DNA of 14,002 nt, taken from Dactylosporangium sp. AC04546. GTDB taxonomy: Bacteria; Actinomycetota; Actinomycetes; Mycobacteriales; Micromonosporaceae. Of this stretch, positions 6,919-14,002 are shown piece after piece. Both the position numbers and the translations under genes were made by a program. Below the pieces are notes generated by a model. It did no database searches and was not told the origin of the DNA. It worked only from the letters and a program-made list of their open reading frames with translations. Each line of letters opens with the position of its first letter. The stretch's first letter is position 1. The stretch lies in contig NZ_JAHYSG010000186.1 of NCBI RefSeq assembly GCF_022095675.1, positions 1 to 14,002 on the forward strand, given 5' to 3'.

Positions 6919-7232
6919 CACGCCGGCCTCGCGGTGCCCGTCGTCTTGGCGTCCGGGACGGCCGTGCGGCGGTGCAGCTCGGCCAGGGCCTGGCGGGCCT
7001 GCTCGACCCCGTTGGGTGTCAGCCGGTAGAAGCGGCGGGCCGGGCGGCCGGCCGCGACCGGGTCGATGTCCTCCCACTGCGCGGTCACCCAGTCCGCCTC
7101 CTGGAGGCGGTGCAGGATCGGATACAGCGTGCCGCTGGCCAGGCCGGTGACCTGCATGAGCTCCAGCCCGTAGCGGTCGGCTGCCGGGTCGGCCAGCAGC
7201 GCCGCGAGGACCTGCGCGGTGGTCACGGTCAT
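6915..7232 (-). CDS. PadR-family transcriptional repressor
   Basis: This is a 105-aa PadR-type regulator. Its N-terminal winged helix contains the diagnostic 'ADRYGLELMQVTGLASGTLY' and 'PILHRLQEADWV', followed by the wing '...GRPARRFYRLTPNGVEQARQ' and a short C-terminal dimerisation helix. The length fits the short (s2-like) PadR subgroup. ATG 7232 is used; GTG 7238 is two codons upstream. Neither has a clear Shine-Dalgarno, so the mRNA may be leaderless. A perfect palindrome 22 bp upstream is the likely autoregulatory operator. The stop is translationally coupled to the membrane-protein gene. The ligand is unknown. Confidence 0.93.
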   Translation of the reverse strand: MTVTTAQVLAALLADPAADRYGLELMQVTGLASGTLYPILHRLQEADWVTAQWEDIDPVAAGRPARRFYRLTPNGVEQARQALAELHRRTAVPDAKTTGTARPAW

Positions 7233-7253
7233 TCGCACCAGACGACTCTATCG

Positions 7254-7265
7254 TATGTCTACATA
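7254..7265. promoter_or_regulatory. Probable PadR operator palindrome
   Basis: TATGT-CT-ACATA is a perfect 5+5 inverted repeat 22 bp upstream of the padR ATG. AT-rich ATGT/ACAT half-sites are characteristic of PadR operators. It stands out in GC-rich surroundings and lies where the padR promoter must be, so repression of the padR-membrane protein pair is likely. Confidence 0.65.
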
Positions 7266-7283
7266 GGTGTGCTGCCCCGTGCA

Positions 7284-7760
7284 TCAGTACGGAACGTGCG
7301 CCTCCTTGCACATCGCGTCAATATCGCGGACGGTGGCGGCTAGGGCGTCGGCGGCGGCCTTCTCGTCGGCCGTGCCCTTCGCCTTGCCGAGGGTCGCGGC
7401 CCGGTCGGCGAGCTGCTGGCCGGCGGCGGCGAGGCGGGCGTTCCTCGACGTGGCCGCGTTCTTGCCGAGGTTCTCCATGTTGACGGGGTCGCGCAGCGCG
7501 TCGCCGCCGAGCTTGACCGCTGGGCACACCGCCCACGCAATAGGGTCGCTGCCAAGCGCGACGTCGGCCGCCGGGCTCCCGGAGGCGCCTGTGCTCGACG
7601 GTGCGGCGGAGCTGCTGGCGCCCGCGCTGACGCCGGCCCCGGACGTCGTCGGAGCGGATGGTTGTGCGGACTGCCCGGCCTCCGCGTCGGGATCGGCGGA
7701 GCAGCCGGTAGTGATCGACAGGATGGCGGCGACCGCCACGGCCAGAACGATCTTCCTCAT
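7284..7760 (-). CDS. Small secreted lipoprotein of unknown function
   Basis: The product is a 158-aa lipoprotein. The signal peptide (MRKIVLAVAVAAILSITTGC) ends with a TTGC lipobox, with the lipidated Cys at 20. A low-complexity Ala/Ser/Gly/Pro/Thr linker (about 21-66) is followed by a mainly helical Ala-rich domain (about 67-158) with two Cys residues (79 and 151) that could form a disulfide closing the domain. ATG 7760 is preferred because it gives a standard signal n-region; ATG 7778 would add MARSSP. Neither has a good ribosome binding site. It follows the hemerythrin gene by 45 bp on the same strand and precedes padR, so it may be in one transcript with either. No known enzyme motif is visible. 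Confidence 0.75.
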   Translation of the reverse strand: MRKIVLAVAVAAILSITTGCSADPDAEAGQSAQPSAPTTSGAGVSAGASSSAAPSSTGASGSPAADVALGSDPIAWAVCPAVKLGGDALRDPVNMENLGKNAATSRNARLAAAGQQLADRAATLGKAKGTADEKAAADALAATVRDIDAMCKEAHVPY

Positions 7761-7805
7761 AGGCGATGAGCGTGCCATCCCGGGGGCGATCGTGGGGGGC
7801 GTCGA

Positions 7806-8207
7806 TCAGGGGAGGGCGTCGATGGCTGGGATCAGCATCGCCTCTTCGTAGCGGAAGTGTGCGTCGAGTTCGCCCGCCAGGGTGTCGAGGCGTTCGCGGA
7901 GGGCGTGCGGGTCGGTGGACAGCAGGCGCAGTTCGCGGATTCGGTCGGCGACCACCGAGTGTTCGCGGCGGAGGCGGTCCAGGGTCGGCTTCAGGTCCGG
8001 CGACGCATCCTCCAGGTACGGGAAGGCGAGGCCGTCCTCGCCGGTGTGGTGGGCCGTGAGCGCGGAGCAGAAGGCCAGGCAGTGGTCAGCCAGGCGAGCG
8101 GGAAGTGCTTCCCCCGATCGAAGGCGGTCGAGATCGGCGCGTAGGCCGTTGTGGATGTGGGCGAGCTGGCGAGCCGCCGCGCGCAAGCGGTCAGCGGACG
8201 TGGGCAT
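7806..8207 (-). CDS. Hemerythrin-like HHE domain protein
   Basis: This 133-aa, mostly helical cytoplasmic protein carries the HHE metal-ligand pattern of a four-helix bundle: His17/His19 in helix 1, HHTGED (His53, His54, Glu57) in helix 2, EH at 82-83 in helix 3, and HFRYEE (His116, Glu121) in helix 4. Such domains bind a non-haem di-iron centre and sense or scavenge O2, NO or redox signals. ATG 8207 is preceded by GGGAG (8212-8216, 4-nt spacer); a longer frame reaches 8255 but would run into the divergent regulatory repeats. It is divergent from a MarR regulator with a 69-bp shared gap, so MarR control of this gene is likely. The precise role (NO/oxidative stress) is inferred. Confidence 0.85.
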   Translation of the reverse strand: MPTSADRLRAAARQLAHIHNGLRADLDRLRSGEALPARLADHCLAFCSALTAHHTGEDGLAFPYLEDASPDLKPTLDRLRREHSVVADRIRELRLLSTDPHALRERLDTLAGELDAHFRYEEAMLIPAIDALP

Positions 8208-8244
8208 GCGACTCCCTACGATGCAGGAGGCGAGACGTATTAGC

Positions 8245-8274
8245 TTTGCAAGCAAAATTACTTTGGAGACAAAG
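8245..8274. promoter_or_regulatory. Paired inverted repeats, probable MarR operator
   Basis: Two perfect inverted repeats lie in the hemerythrin/marR gap. TTTGC-AA-GCAAA is at 8245-8256, and CTTTG-GAGA-CAAAG at 8261-8274, with centres 17 bp apart. The second contains the marR Shine-Dalgarno GGAG (8265-8268) in its centre and ends 2 nt before the ATG. The location and symmetry fit a MarR dimer operator controlling both divergent genes. Confidence 0.6.
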
Positions 8275-8276
8275 GT

Positions 8277-8723
8277 ATGTCAACGGGCCTGACCGTGGAC
8301 GACGGGGTGCGGACGTTGCTGCTGCTCATGCCGCGCATGGTGGGGCGGGCGAAGCGGATCCCCGTGCCGGCCGAGCTGCAGTCGCTCGCGCTCGCGCCGC
8401 GGCATCTGTCGCTGCTGTCGTACCTGCTGTTCGACGGGCCGCTGGGCATCAACGAGCTCGCCAATCGCCTCGAAGTAGCACCGACGACGGTGAGCCTCAT
8501 GGTCGCCGAGCTGAGCCGGGCCGACGTCGTGGAGCGGGCAGAGGACCCGGCCGACCGTCGCCGGGCGATCGTCAGCATCACCGACCGTCGACGTCCCGCC
8601 ATCGACGCCTGGCTGTCCCGGGGCGCACACGCCTGGCGCAAGGTGCTCGAGCCGCTCAGCCCACAGGAGCGGAAGCTGTTCGTGGACACCCTCGCCGCGT
8701 ACGAGCGCGAGCTTCAGACGTGA
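8277..8723 (+). CDS. MarR-family transcriptional regulator
   Basis: This 148-aa protein has a MarR winged helix: dimerisation helices at both ends, HTH at about 57-80 (GINELANRLEVAPTTVSLMV, AELSRA) and a wing with the family-typical D-x-R-R signature (EDPADRRRAIVSIT, about 89-102; Asp93, Arg94, Arg95). ATG 8277 follows GGAG (8265-8268) by 8 nt. No Cys is present, so direct thiol redox sensing is unlikely and a small ligand is more probable. It is divergent from the HHE gene, with symmetric repeats in between, pointing to autoregulation and control of that neighbour. Confidence 0.93.
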   Translation: MSTGLTVDDGVRTLLLLMPRMVGRAKRIPVPAELQSLALAPRHLSLLSYLLFDGPLGINELANRLEVAPTTVSLMVAELSRADVVERAEDPADRRRAIVSITDRRRPAIDAWLSRGAHAWRKVLEPLSPQERKLFVDTLAAYERELQT

Positions 8724-9167
8724 CAGCGCAGTCGGACGATCAAGCGGAGGGTGCGGGCAGGGCCACTCGTCACAGGCGTCGAGCACGCCGCGGGGGCGCA
8801 GGCGCAGATGTCCGGAAAATCCGATGAAACGCCGATCAGTCGCGGATCTCCGATAAACCCCGGAGCGACAGGCGAGCCGCAAAACCTTTCAACCGGTCGG
8901 GGGCCGCACCCGTCAGTGGGCGCGGCCCCTCACCCCGAAAAGGGCGCGCGCGCCCGAAACATCCCCGTTCGTCCGGGAGTAATGAACAGGGCTCCGCCTG
9001 AGTAAGAAGACAGGGGTTCTGAGCAAGTCCTGGACGCATTCCGGCACGCGCTTGCCTTCCAGTGAAAAAGGGTCGCCGCCCCTGCTCTCCTGGCGCTCTC
9101 ATCTGACTACCATCAGGTGTTCAGCGTGCAGCTTCGAGGGGAGGCGGCGGCCGCACAGAGGGTGGTT
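8724..9167. other. 444-bp gene-free region with several strong hairpins
   Basis: No credible gene is seen; short frames on both strands lack family features and cross the hairpins. From left to right it holds a CTCCG/CGGAG stem extended by GTCG/CGAC (about 8837-8873), a strong GC stem-loop (8900-8929) and a 14-bp self-complementary GC block (8942-8955). At 9100-9119 there is a weak inverted repeat CATCTGA/TCAGGTG. It serves as the 3' end of marR and the promoter/leader of the AfsR-type gene, but could also carry a structured RNA. Confidence 0.5.
8900..8929 (+). terminator. Strong hairpin, probable marR terminator
   Basis: GGGGCCGC (8900-8907) pairs with GCGGCCCC (8922-8929). An A/C mismatch is followed by CCC/GGG pairing around a GTCAGT loop. 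There is no U-tract. It lies 177 bp after the marR stop, which is long for a simple terminator, so a role in the leader of the next gene is also possible. Confidence 0.5.
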
Positions 9168-12116
9168 ATGCGCAATTCGACCAGGTTTTCGATCTTGGGG
9201 CCGGTGCAGATTCGCACACCGGTTACCGAAATCACGGTCGCTGCGCCCCGTGAGCGGGTGCTGCTTGCCCTTCTGCTATTGCGCGAAGGGCAACTTGTCC
9301 CCGTGCAACAGGTCATCACCGCGCTCTGGGACACCCATCCGCCGCCGACCGCGCGGGCCCAGGTCCACAGTTGTGTCTCGCGGCTGCGCCAGCTGCTGCG
9401 AAGGGCCGGGCTGCCGGAGGAGCTCGTCATCACCGAGCCCGCGGGGTACCGGATAAAGGTCGGGCCCGAGGACCTCGACGCCGCACTGTTCGCGGCTCGT
9501 GTCGAGCGCGGGCGGGCCTGCGCGGCCGACGGTGACCTGACCGGCGCCCGCGACGAGCTGCGGGCCGCGCTCGCGCTGTGGCGCGGGCGGCCGTTGGCCG
9601 ACGTGGACTCCGAGACGGTACGGGCGGCCGGCGCCCACCTCGACGAGCAGTGGACCGCCGCCATGGCGTTCTGCCTCGACCTGGAGCTCCAGCTCGACCT
9701 CGCCGAGGAGATCCTCGCCGAGGTGGCCGACCTGGTCGAGCGATTTCCGCTCAACGAGCAGTTCCGCGGCCACATGATGACCGCGCTCGCGCGCACCGGC
9801 CGGCGGGCCGACGCGCTGGCGGTGTTCCGGCGCGGGCGGGCGCTGCTCAACGACGAGCTGGGCATCGAGCCCGGCGCGGAGCTGGTCGAGCTGCACCGGC
9901 GCATCCTCAACGGCGACGTGTCGCTGCTGCTCCTGCCGCACGTCTCCCGGGGCGGCATCCGCCGGCCGGCCCGCTGCCTGCCGCGCGACATCGCCGACTT
10001 CGCCGGGCGGGCCGACACCGTGCAGCGCATCGTCGACGCGCTCAGTGACGGCCGCCAGGCGGTGCTCGCCATCGACGGGATGCCCGGCACCGGCAAGACG
10101 ACCCTGGCCGTGCGGGCGGCCCACGCCGTGTCCGACGGTTATCCCGATGGTCAGCTGTACCTCGACCTGCGCGGCCACAGCGACCGCACGCCGCTGGACC
10201 CGGGCGAGGCGCTCGGCCTGCTGCTGCGCCAGCTGGAGGTACCGGTCGAGCGGGTCCCGCAGGGCCTCGACGAGCGGGCCACGCTGTGGCGCACCGAGCT
10301 GGCCGACCGGCAGGTCCTCGTCCTGCTGGACAACGCCCTCGACACCGCCCAGGTCCTGCCGCTGCTGCCCGCGAGCACGCAGACCGCGGTGATCATCACC
10401 AGCCGGCGCCGGCTCGGCGGGCTCGATGGCGTGCACCCGCTCTCGCTCGACGTACTGTCGCTGGAGGACGCGGTTGAGCTGCTGCGGCGCACGGTCGGGG
10501 AGCGGGCGTTCGCCGACCCGGCGTCCACCGTGGAGGTCGCCGAGCTGTGCGGCCGGCTTCCGCTGGCGGTCCGGCTGGCCGCCGCGCGGCTGCAGCACCG
10601 GCCCAGCTGGAGCGTTGCTGACCTGGTGGCCAGGCTGCGCACCGCGGACCGGCGCCTGCCGGAGCTCGCCGTCGACGGCCGCACCGTCGCCGCGGCGTTC
10701 ACGCTGTCGTTCCAGCATCTGGCGGTACCGCTGCAGCAGCTTTTTGCTCTTCTCGGGCTGCACCCGCCGGGGGACTTCGAGCCGTCCGCGGCGGCGGCCC
10801 TCGCCGGCATGCCCGAGGCCGAGGTGGAGGCGCTGCTGGAGGACCTGGTCGACGTCCATCTGGTCGAGGCGCCGGCGGCCGGGCGGTACCGGCTGCACGA
10901 CCTGCTCCGCGACTACGCGGCGCAGCTCGCGGGCGACTCCGCGAAACCGGCCGTCGAACGCATGCTCGACCACTACCTGCACAGCGTTGTCAGCGCGACG
11001 CGGTTCATGGAGCTGTCCGACGCGAAGACCGTGCTGCGGCTCGGGCCGCCGCCGCCCACCGCGCGGCACTTCGCGACGCTCGTCGACGCGCGGCGCTGGC
11101 TCGACCGGGAACTGCCCAACGTGCTCTCCGTGGCCCGGCTCGCCGCCGAGTGCGGCCTGCACCGGCACACCTGCCTCATGACGCGCGCGGTGTCGCCGTT
11201 CCTGTTCGGCGTCGGGTTCGGCGAGACGCAGCTCGACCTGTACGAGCGAGCGATCTCGGCCGCCGTCGCGCTCGGTGACGGCGAGCTGGAGGCGGAGTCG
11301 CGCAACTACCAGGCCGCGGTGTACTTCCGGATGGGCCGCATCGCCGACGCGCTGGCCACGCTCCAGCTGGTCGTCGAGATCGCCGAGCGCGACGGGCTGC
11401 CCCGCCTGGTCGGGACGGCGCTCACGAACCGGGCCATGCTGCTGACCAAGCTGGGCCAATATCCGGAGGCGATCGCTGCCGCCGAGGCCGCTTCAGAGGT
11501 ACCGCGGCAGCATCCGGGCTACGAGGTGCCCGCGAGTCTCGAGTTCAAGATGCACAACATGATCGGCGTGGTGCACACACAGGCCGGCAACTACGCGCAG
11601 GCCCTGGTCGCCAACCGGCGCGGGATGGCCGTCGCGCGCCGCCTCGGCGGGGTCCGCCCGGTCGCGATCATGATGGGTGAGCTGGGCCTGGTCCACCTGC
11701 ACCTGGGTCACCTCAAGGTCGCGACCGGCCTGCTGCGGCGGGCGCTGCTGCTCAAGCAGGACTCGTACAACCAGTACGGCGCCGCGGAGACGCTGTCGAA
11801 GCTCGGCACCGCGCACCGCATCGCCGGCCGGGTCAAGGACGCGATCGCCTGCCAGCGGGCCGCCCGCGAACAGATGGAGCGCGTCGCCGACGTGTCCGGG
11901 CAGTGCCTGGCCGCGAACGACCTGGCCATTTCGCTGCAGGTGCTGGGGGCTTTGGAAGAGGCGCGGGCGCTGCACCGCGAGGCGCTGGCCAAGGCGACGC
12001 GGATCGGCGACCGGTACGAGCAGGCCCGGGCCCTGGCCGGGTTGGGCCGCCGCGAGGAGGCAGTGGCGCTGTTCACGTCGCTGGGAGCGCGTGATCTGTC
12101 CGCGTTGACGCGCTGA
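9168..12116 (+). CDS. AfsR/SARP-type regulator (wHTH-BTAD-NB-ARC-TPR)
   Basis: This 982-aa regulator has an OmpR-like winged helix (about 5-98: [10 protein letters not shown]..., ending PAGYRIKV), a BTAD domain (about 104-250, ending '[20 protein letters not shown]') and an NB-ARC/STAND ATPase. The ATPase has Walker A GMPGTGKT (304-311), Walker B VLVLLDNA (383-390), TSRRR (411-415) and the GLPL-like [14 protein letters not shown] (462-475). A winged-helix connector and C-terminal TPR repeats (about 690-970) complete it. The size and domain order are those of AfsR. STAND proteins are molecular switches, so the NB-ARC/TPR half likely gates DNA binding in response to a ligand or kinase signal. 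ATG 9168 has GAGGG 5 nt upstream and begins the conserved 'FSILGPV'; GTG 9117 is a poorer alternative. No biosynthetic genes are adjacent, so its targets are elsewhere or pleiotropic. Confidence 0.93.
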   Translation: MRNSTRFSILGPVQIRTPVTEITVAAPRERVLLALLLLREGQLVPVQQVITALWDTHPPPTARAQVHSCVSRLRQLLRRAGLPEELVITEPAGYRIKVGPEDLDAALFAARVERGRACAADGDLTGARDELRAALALWRGRPLADVDSETVRAAGAHLDEQWTAAMAFCLDLELQLDLAEEILAEVADLVERFPLNEQFRGHMMTALARTGRRADALAVFRRGRALLNDELGIEPGAELVELHRRILNGDVSLLLLPHVSRGGIRRPARCLPRDIADFAGRADTVQRIVDALSDGRQAVLAIDGMPGTGKTTLAVRAAHAVSDGYPDGQLYLDLRGHSDRTPLDPGEALGLLLRQLEVPVERVPQGLDERATLWRTELADRQVLVLLDNALDTAQVLPLLPASTQTAVIITSRRRLGGLDGVHPLSLDVLSLEDAVELLRRTVGERAFADPASTVEVAELCGRLPLAVRLAAARLQHRPSWSVADLVARLRTADRRLPELAVDGRTVAAAFTLSFQHLAVPLQQLFALLGLHPPGDFEPSAAAALAGMPEAEVEALLEDLVDVHLVEAPAAGRYRLHDLLRDYAAQLAGDSAKPAVERMLDHYLHSVVSATRFMELSDAKTVLRLGPPPPTARHFATLVDARRWLDRELPNVLSVARLAAECGLHRHTCLMTRAVSPFLFGVGFGETQLDLYERAISAAVALGDGELEAESRNYQAAVYFRMGRIADALATLQLVVEIAERDGLPRLVGTALTNRAMLLTKLGQYPEAIAAAEAASEVPRQHPGYEVPASLEFKMHNMIGVVHTQAGNYAQALVANRRGMAVARRLGGVRPVAIMMGELGLVHLHLGHLKVATGLLRRALLLKQDSYNQYGAAETLSKLGTAHRIAGRVKDAIACQRAAREQMERVADVSGQCLAANDLAISLQVLGALEEARALHREALAKATRIGDRYEQARALAGLGRREEAVALFTSLGARDLSALTR

Positions 12117-12128
12117 GCGGCGTTTTCC

Positions 12129-12144
12129 GGAGCACGATTGCTCC
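12129..12144 (+). promoter_or_regulatory. Hairpin abutting the fumC start codon
   Basis: GGAGCA-CGAT-TGCTCC is a perfect 6-bp stem with a 4-nt loop ending at 12144, directly before the ATG at 12145. The only Shine-Dalgarno-like GGAG forms its 5' arm and would be hidden when folded. It could be a terminator of the upstream gene, a translation control element, or chance. Confidence 0.45.
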
Positions 12145-13572
12145 ATGGAGACTTCGCCCGAGCCGGACGGTGGCCTGAACAACTTCCGCGTAGAACACGA
12201 CACGATGGGTGAGGTGCGGGTTCCCGCCGACGCCCTCTGGCGCGCGCAGACCCAGCGGGCCGTGGAGAACTTCCCGATCTCCGGCGGCCGGCTGGAGAGC
12301 GCCCACATCCAGGCCCTGGCCCGCATCAAGGCGGCCGCCGCGGCGGTCAACGCCGACCTCGGCGTGCTGGACCGCGACGTCGCCGACGCGATCGTCGCCG
12401 CCGCCGGCGAGGTCGCGACCGGCGCCCACGACGGCCACTTCCCGATCGACGTCTTCCAGACCGGCTCGGGCACCTCGTCGAACATGAACATGAACGAGGT
12501 GATCGCCACCCTGGCGACCCGCGCGCTGGGCCGCCCGGTGCACCCGAACGACCACGTCAATGCCTCCCAATCGTCGAACGACGTGTTCCCCACATCGATC
12601 CACGTCGCCGCCGCGCACGCGCTGGTCAGCGACCTGCAGCCCGCCTTGCAGACGTTGGTCGATGCCCTGGCATCGAAGGCAGCCGAATTCGCCACGGTCG
12701 TGAAGTCGGGCCGCACGCACCTGATGGACGCCACGCCCGTGACGCTCGGCCAGGAGTTCGCGGGCTATGCCGCGCAGATCTCCTATGGCATCGATCGGGT
12801 GTCAGATGTACTGCCAAGAGTCGCGGAACTTCCACTCGGCGGCACCGCGGTCGGCACCGGCATCAACACGCCCCCTGGCTTCGCTCCCGCTGTGATCGCC
12901 CGCTTGGCGGCGGACACGGGTTTGCCGCTGACCGAGGCCCGCAACCACTTCGAGGCCCAGGGCGCCCGCGACGCCCTGGTCGAGGCGTCAGGCGTGCTCC
13001 GCACGATCGCCGCCGGCCTGTACAAGATCGCGAACGACATCCGCTGGATGGGCTCGGGCCCCCGCGCCGGCCTGCGCGAACTGCACATCCCCGACCTGCA
13101 GCCGGGCTCGTCGATCATGCCCGGCAAGGTCAACCCGGTGATCCCGGAGGCGGTGCGCCAGGTGGTCGCCCAGGTGATCGGCAACGACGCGGCCGTGGCG
13201 TTCGCCGGCACCCAGGGCGACTTCGAGCTGAACGTGATGCTCCCGGTGATGGCTCGCAACCTGCTGGAGTCGATCCGTCTGCTGTCGAACGTGGCCCGCC
13301 TGTTCGCTGACAGGTGCGTTCTCGGCCTGACCGCGAACGTCGAGGTGTTGAAGGCCTACGCCGAGGGCTCCCCGTCGATCGTCACGCCGCTGAACAAGTA
13401 CCTCGGCTACGAGGAGGCCGCGTCCATCGCGAAGCAGGCCCTGAAGGAGAACCGCACGATCCGCGAGGTCGTCCTCGACCGCGGCCACGTCGACAGCGCC
13501 AAGCTCACGCTCGAAGAGCTGGACGCGGCCCTCGACGTCCTGGCGATGACCTCGGCTCCACGGGCTTCGTGA
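12145..13572 (+). CDS. fumC: Class II fumarate hydratase
   Basis: The product is a 475-aa soluble fumarase C of the fumarase/aspartase superfamily, which interconverts fumarate and L-malate in the TCA cycle as a homotetramer without an Fe-S cluster. Family blocks are all present: [14 protein letters not shown] near the N-terminus, [14 protein letters not shown] (106-119), the B-site-like [18 protein letters not shown] (133-150), [10 protein letters not shown] with catalytic-base His192, and the signature [15 protein letters not shown] (321-335) with the catalytic-loop Ser322/Ser323. GxxxxxMP-type lyases such as AspA, ArgH or PurB are excluded by the fumarase-specific 'HDTMGEV' and 'GTGIN' blocks. 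ATG 12145 is 28 bp after the AfsR-type stop. It could be leaderless or controlled by the hairpin before it. The gene is followed by an rRNA operon, with no functional link implied. Confidence 0.97.
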   Translation: METSPEPDGGLNNFRVEHDTMGEVRVPADALWRAQTQRAVENFPISGGRLESAHIQALARIKAAAAAVNADLGVLDRDVADAIVAAAGEVATGAHDGHFPIDVFQTGSGTSSNMNMNEVIATLATRALGRPVHPNDHVNASQSSNDVFPTSIHVAAAHALVSDLQPALQTLVDALASKAAEFATVVKSGRTHLMDATPVTLGQEFAGYAAQISYGIDRVSDVLPRVAELPLGGTAVGTGINTPPGFAPAVIARLAADTGLPLTEARNHFEAQGARDALVEASGVLRTIAAGLYKIANDIRWMGSGPRAGLRELHIPDLQPGSSIMPGKVNPVIPEAVRQVVAQVIGNDAAVAFAGTQGDFELNVMLPVMARNLLESIRLLSNVARLFADRCVLGLTANVEVLKAYAEGSPSIVTPLNKYLGYEEAASIAKQALKENRTIREVVLDRGHVDSAKLTLEELDAALDVLAMTSAPRAS

Positions 13573-13680
13573 GCTGACACCGGGCCGGGACCGTCGGCTG
13601 CTACCAGCAGTAGGCGCTCGCCCCGCCGGGAGCAGGCCCGCAGGAGCGTGACGGACGGACTGCGACTCAGCGGCCTCGAT
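13573..13680. other. Gap between fumC and rRNA promoters
   Basis: This stretch carries no gene. A small hairpin CTGCT-ACC-AGCAG (13598-13610) 25 bp after the fumC stop may end the fumC transcript. A second loose inverted repeat, CGCTC...GAGCG, spans about 13616-13648. The evidence for termination is weak. Confidence 0.35.
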
Positions 13681-13709
13681 TTGGACCCTGACGCCGGAGC
13701 GGGTAATGT
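13681..13709 (+). promoter_or_regulatory. Upstream rRNA-operon promoter
   Basis: TTGGAC (13681-13686) and TAATGT (13704-13709) are separated by exactly 17 bp, giving a good sigma70/HrdB-type promoter in otherwise GC-rich DNA. It points towards the rRNA leader, so it is probably the distal of two tandem rrn promoters. Confidence 0.6.
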
Positions 13710-13716
13710 AACCAGC

Positions 13717-13777
13717 CGGCAGGGATACGGACGAGCACGGCGGGTCGCGAGAGCGAGCCGCAGCGGACGTCCTGCCG
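13717..13777 (+). other. Long-range inverted repeat enclosing a hairpin in the rrn leader
   Basis: CGGCAGG (13717-13723) pairs with CCTGCCG (13771-13777). Inside it, GGC...TCGC-GAGA-GCGA-GCC (13739-13759) forms a hairpin capped by a GNRA-type GAGA loop. It would fold only in transcripts from the distal promoter. Confidence 0.45.
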
Positions 13778-13785
13778 ATAACCCT

Positions 13786-13819
13786 ACGACATCCTTCCGG
13801 CTACCGGAAGCGTTGTCGT
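13786..13819 (+). other. Strong two-part hairpin between the rRNA promoters
   Basis: CTTCCGG (13794-13800) pairs with CCGGAAG (13804-13810) over a CTA loop. The stem continues as ACGACA (13786-13791) with TGTCGT (13814-13819) across a small internal loop. There is no U-tract. It is either a terminator guarding the operon or part of the long leader. Confidence 0.55.
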
Positions 13820-13856
13820 GCGTCTGCGAAACGGGACGAAGCGCCGCAAGGCGGAC

Positions 13857-13885
13857 TTGACCCGGGAAAGCAGGCGAAGTAAGAT
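13857..13885 (+). promoter_or_regulatory. Proximal rRNA-operon promoter
   Basis: TTGACC (13857-13862) and TAAGAT (13880-13885) are spaced by 17 bp, a near-consensus housekeeping promoter. Its position about 65 bp before the conserved leader motif matches rrn promoters of actinobacteria. A start site near 13892 is expected. Confidence 0.8.
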
Positions 13886-13891
13886 AGAACG

Positions 13892-14002
13892 GTACGAAAC
13901 GCCCCGGGCGGGCGACGCTGGAGACGGCGAAGCTCGGCGGTGTGTGTTGGTTGTTTGAGAACTCAACAGGGTGCTTGTTAAGCCAGTGCCAATTGAAATT
14001 TA
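13892..14002 (+). other. Pre-16S rRNA leader (operon continues past the window)
   Basis: After the proximal promoter the transcript runs through a GC-rich stretch and the boxA-like motif into an AT-rich tail (AGCCAGTGCCAATTGAAATT at 13981-14000). This tail resembles the spacer just before actinobacterial 16S. The mature 16S 5' end is not reached. The start coordinate is an estimate from the promoter. Confidence 0.7.
13951..13970 (+). promoter_or_regulatory. Conserved pre-16S leader boxA-like motif
   Basis: TTGTTTGAGAACTCAACAGG is almost identical to the leader motif found just before 16S rRNA in mycobacteria, streptomycetes and relatives. It also resembles the boxA antitermination element of Bacillus rrn leaders (TGTTCTTTGAAAACT). 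It would recruit the NusB/NusE antitermination complex and marks the region as the start of an rRNA operon. Confidence 0.8.

Noticed and set aside
7761..7805. GATCG/CGATC inverted repeat between hemerythrin and lipoprotein genes as a terminator
   Set aside because: The 5-bp stem has a long unpaired loop and is too weak to separate the two same-strand genes.
8837..8929. Possible c-di-AMP or c-di-GMP riboswitch
   Set aside because: Only short coincidences were seen (GACAGGC, GCAAAACC, ACCCGTCAG). The ordered conserved blocks of either class are absent.
8751..9102. Short open frames on both strands (8751-9005 plus, 8836-9102 minus)
   Set aside because: They cross the strong hairpins, have low-complexity Pro/Arg/Gly composition, and show no ribosome binding site or family motif.
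9100..9119. Weak inverted repeat CATCTGA/TCAGGTG before the AfsR-type gene as an operator
   Set aside because: Only 6 of 7 bases pair, and nothing else ties it to a regulator; it is mentioned in the region note only.
9276..11459. 727-codon minus-strand frame opposite the AfsR-type gene
   Set aside because: It is composed of Gln/Arg/Gly/Val shadow translation with no recognisable domain, while the plus strand has complete NB-ARC motifs.
13648..13860. 70-codon open frame upstream of the rRNA genes
   Set aside because: It starts before the distal promoter, runs over both leader hairpins and into the proximal -35 box, and its composition looks random.

Overview
The window is high-GC DNA (strongly G/C-biased third codon positions, many GTG starts, 4-nt start/stop overlaps) from an actinobacterium. 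The rRNA leader at the right edge, the regulator types and the overall style suggest the Micromonosporaceae or a close relative, but that is inference; no 16S sequence lies inside the window to prove it.

Left edge (1-640): a decayed C-terminal piece of an IS5-type transposase, then a HicB-like antitoxin/regulator with no HicA partner, then a hairpin separating it from the convergent block that follows. Block 2 (650-6032) is an export/signalling module. On the minus strand are a Cys-repeat lipoprotein, a membrane-anchored HlyD/MacA-type adaptor with an embedded peptidoglycan-binding domain, a MacB-type ATPase and a MacB/FtsX-type permease, all joined by 4-nt start/stop overlaps. Divergent from them, on the plus strand, are an OmpR-family response regulator and a histidine kinase (also overlapping by ATGA). 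The likely reading is a two-component system that senses the envelope and controls a tripartite-like exporter.

Block 3 (6001-8207, all minus strand): a hemerythrin-like HHE protein, a small lipoprotein, a PadR repressor and a multi-pass membrane protein translated from the PadR stop (GTGA overlap). A clear palindrome lies in front of padR. The membrane-protein gene overlaps the 3' end of the kinase gene by 32 bp tail to tail. A MarR regulator (8277-8723, plus) is divergent from the hemerythrin gene, and two perfect inverted repeats sit in the short gap between them.

Block 4 (8724-13572): a 444-bp gene-free stretch with several strong hairpins, then a 982-aa AfsR/SARP-type regulator (wHTH-BTAD-NB-ARC-TPR), then fumC, a class II fumarase whose ATG directly abuts a perfect hairpin. 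Right edge (13573-14002): the upstream region of an rRNA operon, with two sigma70-type promoters of 17-bp spacing, structured leader elements and a conserved boxA-like leader motif. The 16S gene itself would begin beyond the window.

No CRISPR array, tRNA, prophage or obvious biosynthetic cluster is visible. Most of the window is ordinary actinobacterial chromosome. The least ordinary items are the structured gene-free region at about 8838-8955, the Gly/Ser repeat insertion in the kinase ATPase domain, the duplicated-Cys lipoprotein, and the hairpin fused to the fumC start.
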